64,000 bases of DNA from assembly GCF_003265705.1 (NCBI RefSeq), contig NW_020313044.1:3507644-3571643 (forward strand). Direction: 5' to 3'. The stretch's first letter is position 1. Each line of letters opens with the position of its first letter. Shown one piece after another: positions 10,542 to 24,600 of this stretch. This DNA is from Callorhinus ursinus (Eukaryota; Chordata; Mammalia; Carnivora; Otariidae). Both the position numbers and the translations under genes were made by a program. The notes under the pieces are model-generated. The model was not told where the DNA came from. It did no database searches and was given only the letters and a program-made list of their open reading frames with translations.

Positions 10542-13500
10542 ATGTGGAGCGGACGGCAGGGCCGCCTCAGGCCGGTGGGCTGCGTAGTGGAGGAGCTACG
10601 GTGCCGCCGGCGGGAGCGGGAGGCAGGTGCGGGAGGGCAAGGGAGACGGGAAGATGCCGGCGGGGGCACTGTAGCTCCTCCACTACCGAGGAATGGTGTG
10701 GTATAGCGGGTGGCATGGCGGTCGGGGATAGGATGAGGAGGCCCCCGGGTGGCAGACGGGATTCAAGGTGCTAGATGCCCTTCCTACGTTCAGCCGGCTC
10801 TTTTGCCCCCAGCACTGAGGAAGGCGCGGAGGGAGCAGCAGCTGGTCAGTAAGAGGCTGCTGAGAGACGACGTCCTGGAGGAAGTCGAAGGGGGGTGTGT
10901 GGCCAAGATCCTCGGGGAAGCTGAGGTGAGGTGACCGGGTGCTCGGTGAGTTGTTCTACGCCGACTGGCGCCAAATTCCTTTTGAGCTCGGCGCCAAACC
11001 TGAACGCGGCCCCTTCAGTACCTCCATCCATCCGGTGGGCCAAGCCAGAAACTGGGAAATCATCCTCGAGAACTCTGTCCCTCATCCCCACATCAGGACA
11101 TCAAGTCCTAGCCCTTTTTTCACCCCCTAAAGAGCTCTGGTGAGCATCGCGGCTCCCACCATCCTCTTCTCCGTGTACTCACAGTAGCCTTCTAACAGGT
11201 CATTTGCATCTTGCTTGCCGCCTTCAAGTTCATTCTCCATACATCAGTCAGATGTCTCTTAAAAATCCAAAATCTGGGGCGCCTGGGTGGCTTGATTAAG
11301 GGTCTGATTCTTGGGTTTGGCTCAGGTCATGATCTCCGGGTGGTGAGATCCAGCCCTTCGTTGGGCTTCGTGGTCAGCATGGAGTCTGCTTGAGATTCTC
11401 TCCCTCTCCTTCTGTCCCTCTCCTCTGTGTGAGCTCTCTTTCTCTCTAAAATAAATAAATCTTTGGGGCACCTGGGTGACTCAGTCAGTTAGACGTCTGC
11501 CTTGGGCTGGGGTCGTGATCCCAGGGTCCTGGGATCGAGTCCCTTATCCGGCCCCCTGCTCAGCCGGCAGCCTGCTTCTCCCTATCCCTCTGCTACTCCC
11601 CCTTCTTGTGCTGTTTCTCTCTCTCTCTCAAATAAATAAAATCTTAAAAATATATAAATCTTAAATAAAAATTCAAAATCCTTCCTTCCTAGATGAATGG
11701 TCTAACGTTTGCCTAGCTCCAACCTTGCCAGTTTACTCATCTTAACCAAAATTCTCCCTTTTCAGTTTTTGAAGGAATATACTAGGCTCTTTTCTGTCTC
11801 AAGGCCTTTACATTTGCTACATGTAAAAGTGGGTCCCTTTTAGTATTCTCTCTTGACAGCCTGTTTGCATACTAATTGCTTGTTTATCGTTTCTCCCAAC
11901 TAGACTTTAAATGCATGGGAATCTAGACCCTATCTTCTTTGTTGTCATTGAAAAGTCAGATGCCCTATAGTATCTGACATATAGTAGATGGTCATTATTT
12001 ATTGAATAAGTGAATGACATGATTAGTTTTAGCTGATTTATTCATTCAGCAAGCATTGGGCATCCCCTTTGTTTATAATGTCATGTGTTGTTTACAGAAG
12101 CACTCATGCCTACGTTATACCATTGGTTCGTTGGTTCATTGTCTGCTTGCTTTATGCCAAGACACTGTGCTGGGGACTGAGGTACACAAAGATGAGGAGA
12201 GTCCCTTTCTGTGTGGTACTCGAAGCAGCCCAGTGAAGAAGACAGGCGTGCTACCACCTCTCATGAAGGAAACATGAGGCACAATAGGAACCTCTAAGTC
12301 TGAAAGGAAGCCAGAAAGAACTTACTTCCCAGAGGCAGTAACAGGAACAGAAATCTGAAGGGAGTGGAGGACCTGGGGAGGGTGTCCCAGGCAGAAGGAA
12401 TAGATTGTGCAAAAGCTTGGAAGCATTGAAAGACAAGTCCTGTTTTGCTGGGTGGTGGTGGAGCATAGGTTGCACGGGGACAATGGCTAGAGGGGTAGGT
12501 TGTGGCTGAAAGACTTAAATGTTACCTTTGAAACAACTGTAAGAAGCCAGGAAATACGTTATTCCCATTTTTCAGGTGAAAAACTGAGGTTTAGGTTCCT
12601 TGTAAGTGGCAGGGCTGGTATTAAACCCAGTTCTGATTCCCTCTTCTGTCTACTGCAAGACTGATGCTTATTAGCCATATTAGCGGGAATGACAAGTTCT
12701 AGGGACGGTGGAACATTAGAGTGCTGACAGGTGAAGTGGGCAGAGTAGGACTCACGCTTGCTTTCTGGCAACTTTGTGTTGCCATCGCTCCTCTCCCTGC
12801 CCTGCACTCCAGATCCAACAGTTCCTCCGGTTAGCGCAACGAGGGACAGAGGAAAAGGAGAGAGAGAGGGCTCTGGTCAGCCTTCGTCGAGGCTTGCAGC
12901 ACCCTGAGACGCAGCAGACCTTCATCTGGTCAGTATGGGTGGTGCGTGGGGCCTGGGCCTCTGAGGGATGGACAGGAGTGTGGAGGCGATGGGCCAGAGG
13001 CTGAGCAGGGCTCTGGTACTCACTCATGTAGGCTGGAGGGCAGCATTCGGACCTTGGTCGGGCTTCTGACCAGCAGCCAAGCCCTGTTGCAGCTAGAGGC
13101 CGCTCGGTGCCTTCATGAGCTCTCTCATTCTGAGCAGTCTGCGGTGGCTGAGGCCTGCCTGCCAGCCACTTCATACCTTCTCACCTACCTCTCCGGTCAC
13201 AGCTCAGACTTTATAGTAAGCCCTGCCCCTTCCTACCTTGTTTTTGGCTTGGATTTAAATATTGTGCTTTTGGGTCTAGTTTGAGCTGGCACGTAGGGGT
13301 TAGAAGAAAATGTGTTTCCCCTGATGTCCATAGCCGTACATATGCCCATCATCTTCCACTCCCTTTTGCCCAGAGCTCAAGGGCAAGACTGTTCATCCTC
13401 TGCACTCCCACCCCCGCCCTAGCCTGAGACAGGCCATGCCCCGTGCTTTTGTTGTCCCACTCTCAGGAGCTCTGTCTGTATACACTGGGTAACCTGATTG

Positions 13501-15964
13501 TGGAGAGTGAGGCTGTGAGAAGGCAGCTCCTGCCACAGGGCATTGTTCCAGCTTTGGCTGCCTGCATCCAGGTGAGCGTCCATCCACTTTCTCCCTCCTT
13601 GGGCAGCCCTCCCCTGTCTTCTCTCTACATGGCCCCCCTGCTTTGTTTAGGCAGCTCCAGCCTCTGCCCTGTGCTAAGGGGTTGAAAGTCACAGGAAATC
13701 TTAATGACCCAGCTTCCAGAGTCAGATCTCCACCCTGTCTGCTTCTAGTCCCCCCATCTGACTGTGCTGGAAGCCCTCGGATATGCCTTGTCCCAGCTCC
13801 TGCAGGCTAAGGAAGCTCCAGAGATGATCATCCCGTAAGTAAAATTGTGTCTGCAGATGTGGAGGCAAGTGTGACCTACTTGGTGATGTAGCCCCTGGAC
13901 ACCTGATTGAGTTTTGTTTCCAAAACTTGCACATTTTGGCTTGATGTGTCCGGCTGGCAAGAGCTTTGGATTTGGATACTTTCCCACCTGCTGTTAGGGT
14001 TTGGGAAGAATGACTGACATCTTGCCTTCTGTGGTTCCAACTCACAACTCTCCTGTTGGCAGCTCTGTCTTGGGCTCCACTCTCCCCCAGCATATCCTGC
14101 GACTGTTGCAACCTGGCCCAAAGCTGAACCTTGGGGTCGCTGTGGAGTTTGCTTGGTGCCTGCACTACATCATCTGCAGGTAACATAGACCATTTGCAAA
14201 AGTGCCACAGACTTGCCTTGGGGCTCCTTCTAGACATGGGCTTTTGAACTTTGGTTTCTAGAATTGCAGTGAGTTTTCTTCCTTCTTCTCTGCTTGGATC
14301 CCAGGAAACCCAGCAATCTAGGCCATTTGCCATCCCAAAGGTGGGGTTGACTGAGTAGTGACTACTTGCTTTTTATTGCCTAGCCAGGTCAACAATGCCC
14401 TGCTTATCTACCATGGGGGTCTGTCCACTCTGGGGCTGCTGCTGCTGGATGTGGCTGGGGCTGTCCAGAGAACTGAGGATGCAGGACTGGAGTTGGTAGG
14501 TGGAGGACAGGTCAAGATCTGGGCTACCTTTCTTCTTACTTTGCATCTCCTCCAGTACGTAGGTAACCCCTTCCTTCTTATACTGTACTCCCACCTTGTC
14601 TTTGCAGCTGGCATGCCCTGTGCTTCGGTGTCTAAGCAACTTGCTAACAGAAGCAGCGGTGGAGGTTGGGGGAGGGCCAAATCAGCTCGAAGATGAGCGT
14701 GTTGTGGCGGCCTTATTTATCCTTCTGCAGTTCTTCCTCCAGAAACAGCCCAGCCTACTTCCTGAGGGCCTCTGGCTCCTTAACAACCTCACTGGTATGT
14801 ACCATAACGTGCCTAGGCCTAGACCTTTAAATTCTGGGTATGCTTCCTCACTGCCTGGGCTGAAGTGGGTAGGATTGGGGCTGGGGTGGGGGGAGGCAGG
14901 TTCAGGCCCCAGTTTGAGGGACTTCATCCTCATATTTTCCCTTCCAGCGAATAGTTCTAGTTTCTGTACTTCCTTGCTCTCCATGGATCTGATCGAGCCC
15001 CTCTTGCAGTTGCTGCCAGTTTCTAATGTGGTGAGCGTATTGGTAGGTATTGGGGTCACTTAAGTCCAGGATCTGATGGCCAAAGTAAAAACACTGGGAG
15101 CAGGCCTTTGCACTCAGAAGTACCCTTACCTGAGGACTGGCAGGTGGTGTGGTATGGATGGCTTCAGGGCCAGACCAGTCTAGGTGTGAATCCCTAACTG
15201 TTTTACTAGTTACTAACCTTGGGCAGATCAGCTTATCACCTTGAACTTTATAGTTTCCTCATGTATAATTTGAGAATAGCAGTGCTACCCGAGGGTAGCT
15301 GTGGAATTATAAAACATGCGTCAAGTGCTTGGCACAGTGCCTGACCATTTGATCAGCACTCCATATATTTTAGCTCTATCATTAGTCTTCAGTTTTCATC
15401 CTTTGTGGGGACTGTGTATACATGTCTCTCTGCAGGTGCTCACGGTTCTGTGCAATGTGGCTGAGAAGGGTCCTGCTTACTGCCAACATCTGTGGCCAGG
15501 GCCTTTGCTCCCCTGCTTGATGGGCACGCTAGCGTCCTCTGATACTGAAGTAGTAGGCCAGAGTTTAGAGCTGCTGCAACTGCTGTTCCTCTATCGGCCA
15601 GAGGTGAGTTTTGGCCCTGGTACCCCTGTTCGGAGGCCTCTAGTCTCACCATGGCCCCTTCCCTTCCCATCCTATCTATAGTCACTTCTCTGGGCCTGGC
15701 AAGCCTGTGTGGACTCCAGGTCAGAAATTCCTGTCTCTTGTTGGGAAGGCACACTTCCAAATAGAGGTGGGCTAACCTGTAAGGCTATGGGAATCAAGTG
15801 TTGGGTTACAGGGACCTAGGTGTTGAATCCTTTTTCTTTGCTGCCCTCAGGCTGTGGAGGCGTTTCTGCAGCAATCAGGGCTGCAGGTCCTCGAACAGCA
15901 TCAGGAGGAGGCACAGCTCCAGGATCGTGTGCGTGCTCTCCAGAAGACAGCTCTTCACAGGTGA
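10542..15964 (+). CDS. TMCO6: TMCO6, armadillo-fold protein
   Basis: Twelve coding exons join in one frame: 10542-10626, 10813-10925, 12813-12928, 13032-13215, 13467-13571, 13749-13834, 14063-14179, 14384-14495, 14608-14794, 14948-15042, 15436-15603 and 15851-15964 (493 aa, as in human). All have GT-AG ends. The family name means transmembrane and coiled-coil protein 6; its function is poorly known. The N-terminus (about 17-50) is rich in Arg, Lys and Glu and resembles the importin-beta-binding arm of importin alpha (ALRKARREQQLVSKRLL). The rest is Leu-rich helical repeat sequence typical of an ARM fold (LEAARCLHELSH, LCLYTLGNLIVES, LWLLNNLT). Intron 2 (10926-12812) holds two SINEs, a MIR-like end near 12545-12640 and old repeat sequence. 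Intron 10 carries a MIR (about 15165-15350). The start ATG opens with MWSGRQGRLRP, close to human MWSRRQGRLRP. Confidence 0.95.
10584..10686. repeat. Inverted repeat spanning TMCO6 exon 1 donor
   Basis: GTAGTGGAGGAGCTAC at 10584-10599 (exon 1 coding) has its exact reverse complement at 10671-10686 (intron 1). The match extends inward through GGTGCC/AGTGCC and GCCGGC with one mismatch and a small gap. The 5' splice site at 10627 sits in the loop. Confidence 0.9.
11276..11464 (+). repeat. Can-SINE (outer, TMCO6 intron 2)
   Basis: Plus-strand SINE with head GGGGCGCCTGGGTGGCTTG and tail AATAAATAAATCTTT. A second SINE landed in its tail. AAAAATCCAAAATC before and AAAAATTCAAAATC after the pair is the outer target duplication. 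Confidence 0.92.
11465..11655 (+). repeat. Can-SINE (inserted in tail of previous SINE)
   Basis: Head GGGGCACCTGGGTGACTCAG to tail AAATAAATAAAATCTTAAAA, directly abutting the upstream SINE. Remnant tail of the outer copy follows. Confidence 0.92.
15165..15350 (+). repeat. MIR in TMCO6 intron 10
   Basis: The segments match MIR order: AGGTGTGAATCCCTAAC, ACCTTGGGCAGATCA, TAGTTTCCTCATGTATAA, then CTTGGCACAGTGCCTGACC. Confidence 0.75.
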
Positions 15965-16094
15965 TCTGGCTTCTTGATGCCACTCATTCAGCTCATCACC
16001 TCCCCCCACCCCCTCAACTTCCTTGCCCCTGGATCCCCTTTTGAGGATTTAGAACCATGACATCTCATGTTCTCTGCTCCTATGTTGGGGACAG

Positions 16095-16100
16095 AATAAA
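16095..16100 (+). terminator. TMCO6: TMCO6 poly(A) signal (AATAAA)
   Basis: Canonical AATAAA 130 bases past the stop. The predicted cleavage point lies only about 90 bases from the NDUFA2 signal on the other strand. Confidence 0.85.
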
Positions 16101-16203
16101 GTTTTATTTTTATATTATACTGCTTTGCCTCAGTGGTTGCACGATGGGGTGGAGGGTAAAATGAGGACAAGAACATCCAGAGATGGCATTTTTCGGCACA
16201 AGC

Positions 16204-16209
16204 TTTATA
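16204..16209 (-). terminator. NDUFA2: NDUFA2 poly(A) signal (variant TATAAA)
   Basis: TATAAA, a known weaker hexamer, lies about 90 bases beyond the NDUFA2 stop. No AATAAA was seen nearer on this strand. Confidence 0.55.
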
Positions 16210-16297
16210 AAGAATAGAAGAACACTTTTTTCACATTGTACTCAGTCCTAGAGAGCCCAAGCTGTGGGGCTGTTGCTCTTAGCAATCAGTGGAGGCT

Positions 16298-18624
<2,327 letters not shown>

Positions 18625-21600
18625 ATGCCAGAGCGAGACAGTAAGGCTCGGGTCATTTGTCCTTCTTTATCTGCAGGATTTGGGACACTTGGGCCCGTTG
18701 TTTTTGCTTCAGAGTTTAAGCTCTGTGTGGTGGTGTGATGCTGGAATCTGGCGAAGCCATTTGGTCTCGAATGAAGCCGGGGCAGCTCCGGACTATTGTT
18801 TCTAAGCTTTGTCCTGCCCCAAGTGACGCCGCGTGTGTTTTGTCTGTGAACTCCCCCTTACCGCCAGCACTTAATCTTGGGTTGTGCCAGTTTATCTTAC
18901 TCGCAGTATCTTGGATGTCATTTTCCGGAAGTGTTTGCTGATCCTCCAGCGCGGGTTTAGGGGCCCCCTCTCTGCACCAACAGCTCCTTGTATTTTCTCA
19001 CTTGGGCACTTATTACTTTGTACGGTCACTGTCGCTGTTTCTGCCTTGTCACTAGAATATGAGCAGTTTGACGTGAAAACGTCAGTATTGTTCGCTAATA
19101 TAGTCCCAACTTTTGCACATGCACAGGAACTGACACGGAAGAGATTGATTAAATTAATGCCAATTCTTTTTTTTTTTTTTTTTTTTAAAGGTGAGCCTTT
19201 CTCCAACCCTTTGGCTCCAGATGGCCACGATGTGGATGATCCTCACTCCTTCCACCAGTGGGTATTTCAGTATAGGACTACGGGCATGAACTGGGGGATG
19301 ATTAGAGTGGTGTGGGAATGGTGAAGGAATTCTAAATGTCTTGTCAACAAGGATGGTGAAAAAAATTGTACCACTTGCTCCTCTATCTCTAAACTTTAGC
19401 TGGATTAGGTCAACTGCATGAGAGTATTAGAGGGGAAGTTCTGGATGGGAGGGTGCTAGTTCTTAATGTTTAATTATACATGATACAGGAATTGATTCTT
19501 GTAGAAAATTAAAGTAGAAGTAAGGGTAATGTTCTTTTTTGATAACATCCCCAGTTCCAGTCCCTTTCTTAGAGGTAACCACTGTTCCTTTTTTACATGT
19601 GTCTTTTTTTCCTACGTTTTAAAAAATCCATTTATATACATAAATGTATGTCTGAGGAAGATATGTGATTATTTTGTAAGTTGAAGTATTAAAATTAAAT
19701 GGCATTGTATTGTATATTTATATCATTTTGCCATTTTTTATTTTCCCCACTCATTGTCTTGGAGATTATTTTCATGGTAGTGGCAAGGACTCCCTCTTTT
19801 TTTTTTTTTTAAGATCTATTTCAGAGAGAGAAGTTAAGAATGCGTGAGCAGCAGGGAGGGGCAGAGAGAGAGGGGAAGTAGACTCGCCACTGAGAGGAGC
19901 CTGGTGCAGGCTTGATGTGCTGCACCTTGATCTCTGGACCTGGAGATCACCACCTGAGCCAAAACCAAGAGTCAGACACTCAACTGACTGAGTCACCCAG
20001 GTACCCCAAGGACGTCTTCCTTGATTAGACTTTCATCAGGCTTCTTTGGGGTCCATTTTTGAGTAGGCCTTTTGGGTTCAGTTTTAGCAAAGAATGCTCC
20101 TAAGCCATTTTATGGAGAGTCCCCTTAAGTAATCAAGTAGATCAGTCAAACTCCTTTTTCCCCACCCTTGATGGCTAACCAAGTTCCTCTTAGTAATTTT
20201 TTTATAAATCCCCAGTTGTCCCAGTTTATTTTCAGAGTTGAGTTTCAGACCTTCTTCCCTTTTGCACTAGTCTTTATTCCTATTACAGTAATCTTGAACA
20301 GTGTCTTCCTTGGAACACTTAGCAGGATTCTTTGCTAAAACTGGGCACAGCAGGCCAAGGAAGAGACTCAGTCAGAAGAGGGCTCAAAGGGGCCTGACTA
20401 AAGTTAGGTCAAAGAGTGAGTCTTTGTCACTGTATTGACTAAAATTATCTCTTGCACCATCATTGCTGTCTGCCGCACATTTGGGAAACACTGTCACAAT
20501 CTAGTCTCTAGTTAATGGCCACTTAGGTTGTTTCCAAGTTTTTATTACTTTCAAAGCTGAAATTGAGGGGTGCCTGGGTGGCTCAGTCAGTTAGGCATCT
20601 GCCTTTGGCTCAGGTCGTGATCCTAGGGTCCTGGGATCAAGCCCCACGTTGGGCTCTTTGCTCACTGGAGAGCCTGCTTCTCCCTCTCCCTCTGTCTGCT
20701 GCTCTTCCTGTTTGTGCACACACGCTCGCTCTCTCTCTCTCTCTGTCAAGAAAATAAAATCTTAAAAAAGATAAGCTGAAATTGAACCGTTTTTACATGC
20801 TTTTTATACATTTATGCCAGTAATTAACAAAGCTAAATATAGGTGAGCGGAGTTGCTAGGTCATAGGATATATGCACTTAAATTTTGATACAGCGAAATT
20901 GCCTTCACATTGGCTATACTGACTTACATTCCCTTCGGCAGAATATTCACTTTACAGATTCTCACACATACTTGATTTATCAGACTTTATAATAGTCAAC
21001 ACTTTGATGCATTAAAAGTGGCATATTTTTGTTTTAATTTGTATTTTCCCGATTTCTGGTAAAGTTAACCATGTTTTTTACATATTCCTTTTCCAATTCT
21101 TACTGGGTACTAATTTTTAAAATCTTTGCCTTCTAGATCAAAACTCACCAATGAAGACTTCAGGAAACTTCTCATGACCCCAAGGGCTGCACCCACCTCT
21201 GCACCGCCCTCTAAGTCACGTCACCATGAGTAAGTTCTGGAGTCTTCCAACCTGTCTCCCATCTCTTTCCTACAGAAAATTACTGAACTAGACGTCATAG
21301 GAACTGGAAGGCTAGTTCTTTTTTGAAGACTGTGATTCTGATTCTCTCTCGCTGGAGATTGAAGCTCCAGTGAAGACTAGGGCGTGCTAAGATCTCAGAG
21401 TATGTTCCACATACCCCTTGTACTACTAGAGTTGCTGCTAATGCTTAAATGGGCAGATTTCAGGGTCCATTCCAACCCTAGGGACTCAATACTGAGGTAG
21501 ATATTGGGGGATATAGAATTTTAATAGTGCTTCAGGTGGTTGTGGTGCTTTCTAAAGCTTAGAATCACTCAACTACAAATAGAGATCTGGATCTCTGCAT

Positions 21601-24600
21601 GGTCGAAGCTTTTGCTTTGTTCCATATTCTAGGCTTTTCTTCAGTCCTCAAGGCCAGTTGTTGGGGTTTCTGGGGCTGTGGCGGTATTTTGCTATCAGTG
21701 AATTTCTTTTTCTTCTAGGATGCCAAGGGAGTACAATGAGGATGAAGACCCAGCTGCACGAAGGAGAAAAAAGAAAAGGTGAAGGAAGGATGGAAGAGTG
21801 TTGGATTGTAAGGTGGAGAGTGTTTTTTTGAAAGGAGTAGGGGCCAGTAGTTACGAGGCTGGAGATTGAGGTTTTCCTTTATTATCTTAAGGTTCTCTGC
21901 TTTAGTGGAGAGGAGTGACAGGCAGAGTGGCAATTTAGAACTTTGGAGTCAGTGTGCAGTATTTTAATCTCATCTTTACCAGTTCTTAGCTGGATAGTCG
22001 TGGGCATATTGACTAACATTTCTAATCCCCAGTATTCTCATGGGTAGAACAGAGAGTGATTTCATAACTTTTATCAGGTTGTCATGAGGATCAACTGTGA
22101 TAGTGCATGTAAACACCTAGCACCAGTGCCTGGCATACTGTAACCACCCAGTAAATCTTGTCTGCCGTTATCACCATCACCATCATCATTATTATTTATA
22201 AAATACTAAAATTTCTGGACCTGGTATTTTGCTGTTCCTCTCCTCTGGGGGAAGACCACCAAGGAATGATTTTCTTTTTCGAAAAAGATTTTATTTATTT
22301 TCACGAGAGAGAGAGCAAGAGCGCAAGAGCGTGCTCGAGCGTGAGTTTGGGGGAGGGGCAGAGAGAGAAGCAGACTCCCTACCAAGTGGGGAGCCTAATT
22401 CGGGACTCGATTCGAGGATCCTGGAATCATGACCTGAGCTGAAGGCAGACTGAGCTTAACTGACTGAGCCACCCAGGGCCCCAGGAATGATTTTCAGTTG
22501 AAATTTAGAAGGTGATAAAAATTTAGATAACTTCCTGTTTGTCCTATAGAAAAGTCTCATACCTGTTAGAGACTCAGTGATACAGAGTTGGGTGGCATTG
22601 AAGAATTCTGAAGTGACAGATGGAATGTCCTGAGGTGGCATTGGAAGAATATATCTGTGAGCTGGAAGATGCTATAATTCTGATTTTGAGGACTATCCAG
22701 AGGTGGCCAGCAGTTCTATGAGGACATATATGAGCTTTCACCAGACAGTTGGATGAAACAGGCAGGAACAATTCTGCTGAGCTTGGGATAGCAGCTGGTG
22801 AGCCTTACACATTTGTTTTTCTCTGGTCACAGTTATTATGCCAAGCTTCGTCAACAAGAAATTGAGAGAGAGAGAGAACTAGCAGAGAAGTACCGTGACC
22901 GTGCCAAGGAACGGCGAGATGGTGTCAACAAAGATTATGAGGAAACTGAGCTGATCAGTACCACAGCTAACTACAGGGCTGTGGGCCCCACTGCTGAAGC
23001 GTGAGTACCCAGGCAGCCAGGGCACGATTCCCTCAGCCTCCCAGAGTCCTACAGTCACAGTGTGAATTCCTCTTAACACTTTCTCCACTTTGGAGCCCAA
23101 GCTGAACTTGGCACTCACAAAGGACTATTCTGATGTGGCTTCTTTCATTGTACAGGGACAAATCAGCTGCAGAGAAGAGAAGACAGTTGATCCAGGAGTC
23201 CAAATTCTTGGGTGGTGACATGGAACACACCCATTTGGTGAAAGGCTTGGATTTTGCTCTGCTTCAAAAGGTGAGCCGTGGTGGGTAGGTAGAGAGTAAT
23301 CCTAGAATGCTGAATCCTCTTGTATGGGCCTTTCAAGGTGAAGGAGGGAGACTGCTGTCAGCCCAGACGACATAGAAGGGCTAATGGTGGCTCTTGTTTA
23401 GGACTAATTGCTACTCATCCTTTAAATCTCAGCCTCAATTTTATTTTTGGGGGGGAAACCTTCCCTGATGACCCAGAGATGATTAAACCCCAATCGTCAC
23501 TTCCCACTTCTACCCTTGCATAGCTCTTTTATTTCACGTATCATAGTTAATCACATTTTGTTTGTTGTCTCTTCTGCTGTAAGCTCCATTAGGGCAAGGA
23601 CTATATTGTCTTGTTCAGTATTGAGTTCCTAGTTCCTGGCACAATGTGGTGGATTGGTGTTGGGTAAACATATGTAAAACGAATAGATGTCTAAATCCTA
23701 TGTGCTTTCCTGTTAGGTACGAGCTGAGATTGCCAGCAAAGAGAAAGAAGAGGAGGAACTGATGGAAAAGCCCCAGAAGGAAACCAAGTAAGTAAATACC
23801 GGGGAAAGCTTAGGGTTCAGGAAAGTGGGACCTGAAGTAGGAACACATTTGGCAAAAAAGAAAATTTTTTCTGTCTTTTCAGGAAAGATGAGGATCCTGA
23901 GAACAAAATTGAATTTAAGACACGTTTGGGTAAGTAGAGAATTTCTACACTAGCAGTTGTGCATTTTAGGTGAATTGTAGGGAATTTAATGCTTTGAGCA
24001 GAATACGCTTTCCCTTTTCCTCAAACTTCCTCTCTTTCTTGCACCCAGATTAGCTAGTTCTCTTAGAATACTCTGGCAGAACTTAGATGTGAATTTAGTC
24101 ACTTCCTGCATGTTATTAATGTTTCCTCAGTTAGGTTGGAAGCTCTTGCAGATTGTGGCTTATGCATTAAGGAAGGTAGCTTATAGCTTATGTGTTAAAA
24201 AGAGGTAGGATGGTTGGTGATTAAAAGCTCAGAATTTGCAGTCAGAGACCTGGGTTTGAATCCTGGTGATGAAACCACACTAGGGATGTGGTATTAGGCA
24301 ACTGACTTTGTCTATTTTCAAAAATAGCATTAATTCACCTTAGGGGATTATCGGAGCAACAAAAAATAGTGTATGCAACATGCCTATCACATTGAGCATG
24401 TAGCCTAGCCGGTTTTTCCATCACTGTCAATATCCCCTTAAACCTCATCCTTCTTCCCCACAGGGCCTAATTCAGTGTGAGGCCCATAGCACCCTTGAGA
24501 GGACAATGTAAAAGAGTGGATAGGCGCTTAGCCTTTGTAGTTAGACAGCCTAGGTCCCGGTCTTTATTCTTTTCTTAGTAGCTGTATGACTTCAGGTAAA

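Larger units (their letters stand above)
19540..21110 (+). repeat. Old L1 3'-end sequence in IK intron 2
   Basis: GAGGTAACCACTGTTCC (19572) and GGAGTTGCTAGGTCATAGGATAT-type text (about 20850), then CCGATTTCTGGTAAAG, resemble old L1M 3' UTRs. Two SINEs interrupt it, and 20030-20440 between them is not clearly L1. Confidence 0.55.

Noticed and set aside
11276..11655. tRNA-like sequences in the SINE heads as tRNA genes
   Set aside because: All such hits are diverged SINE heads with CT-rich bodies and A-rich tails; none folds as an intact tRNA by eye.
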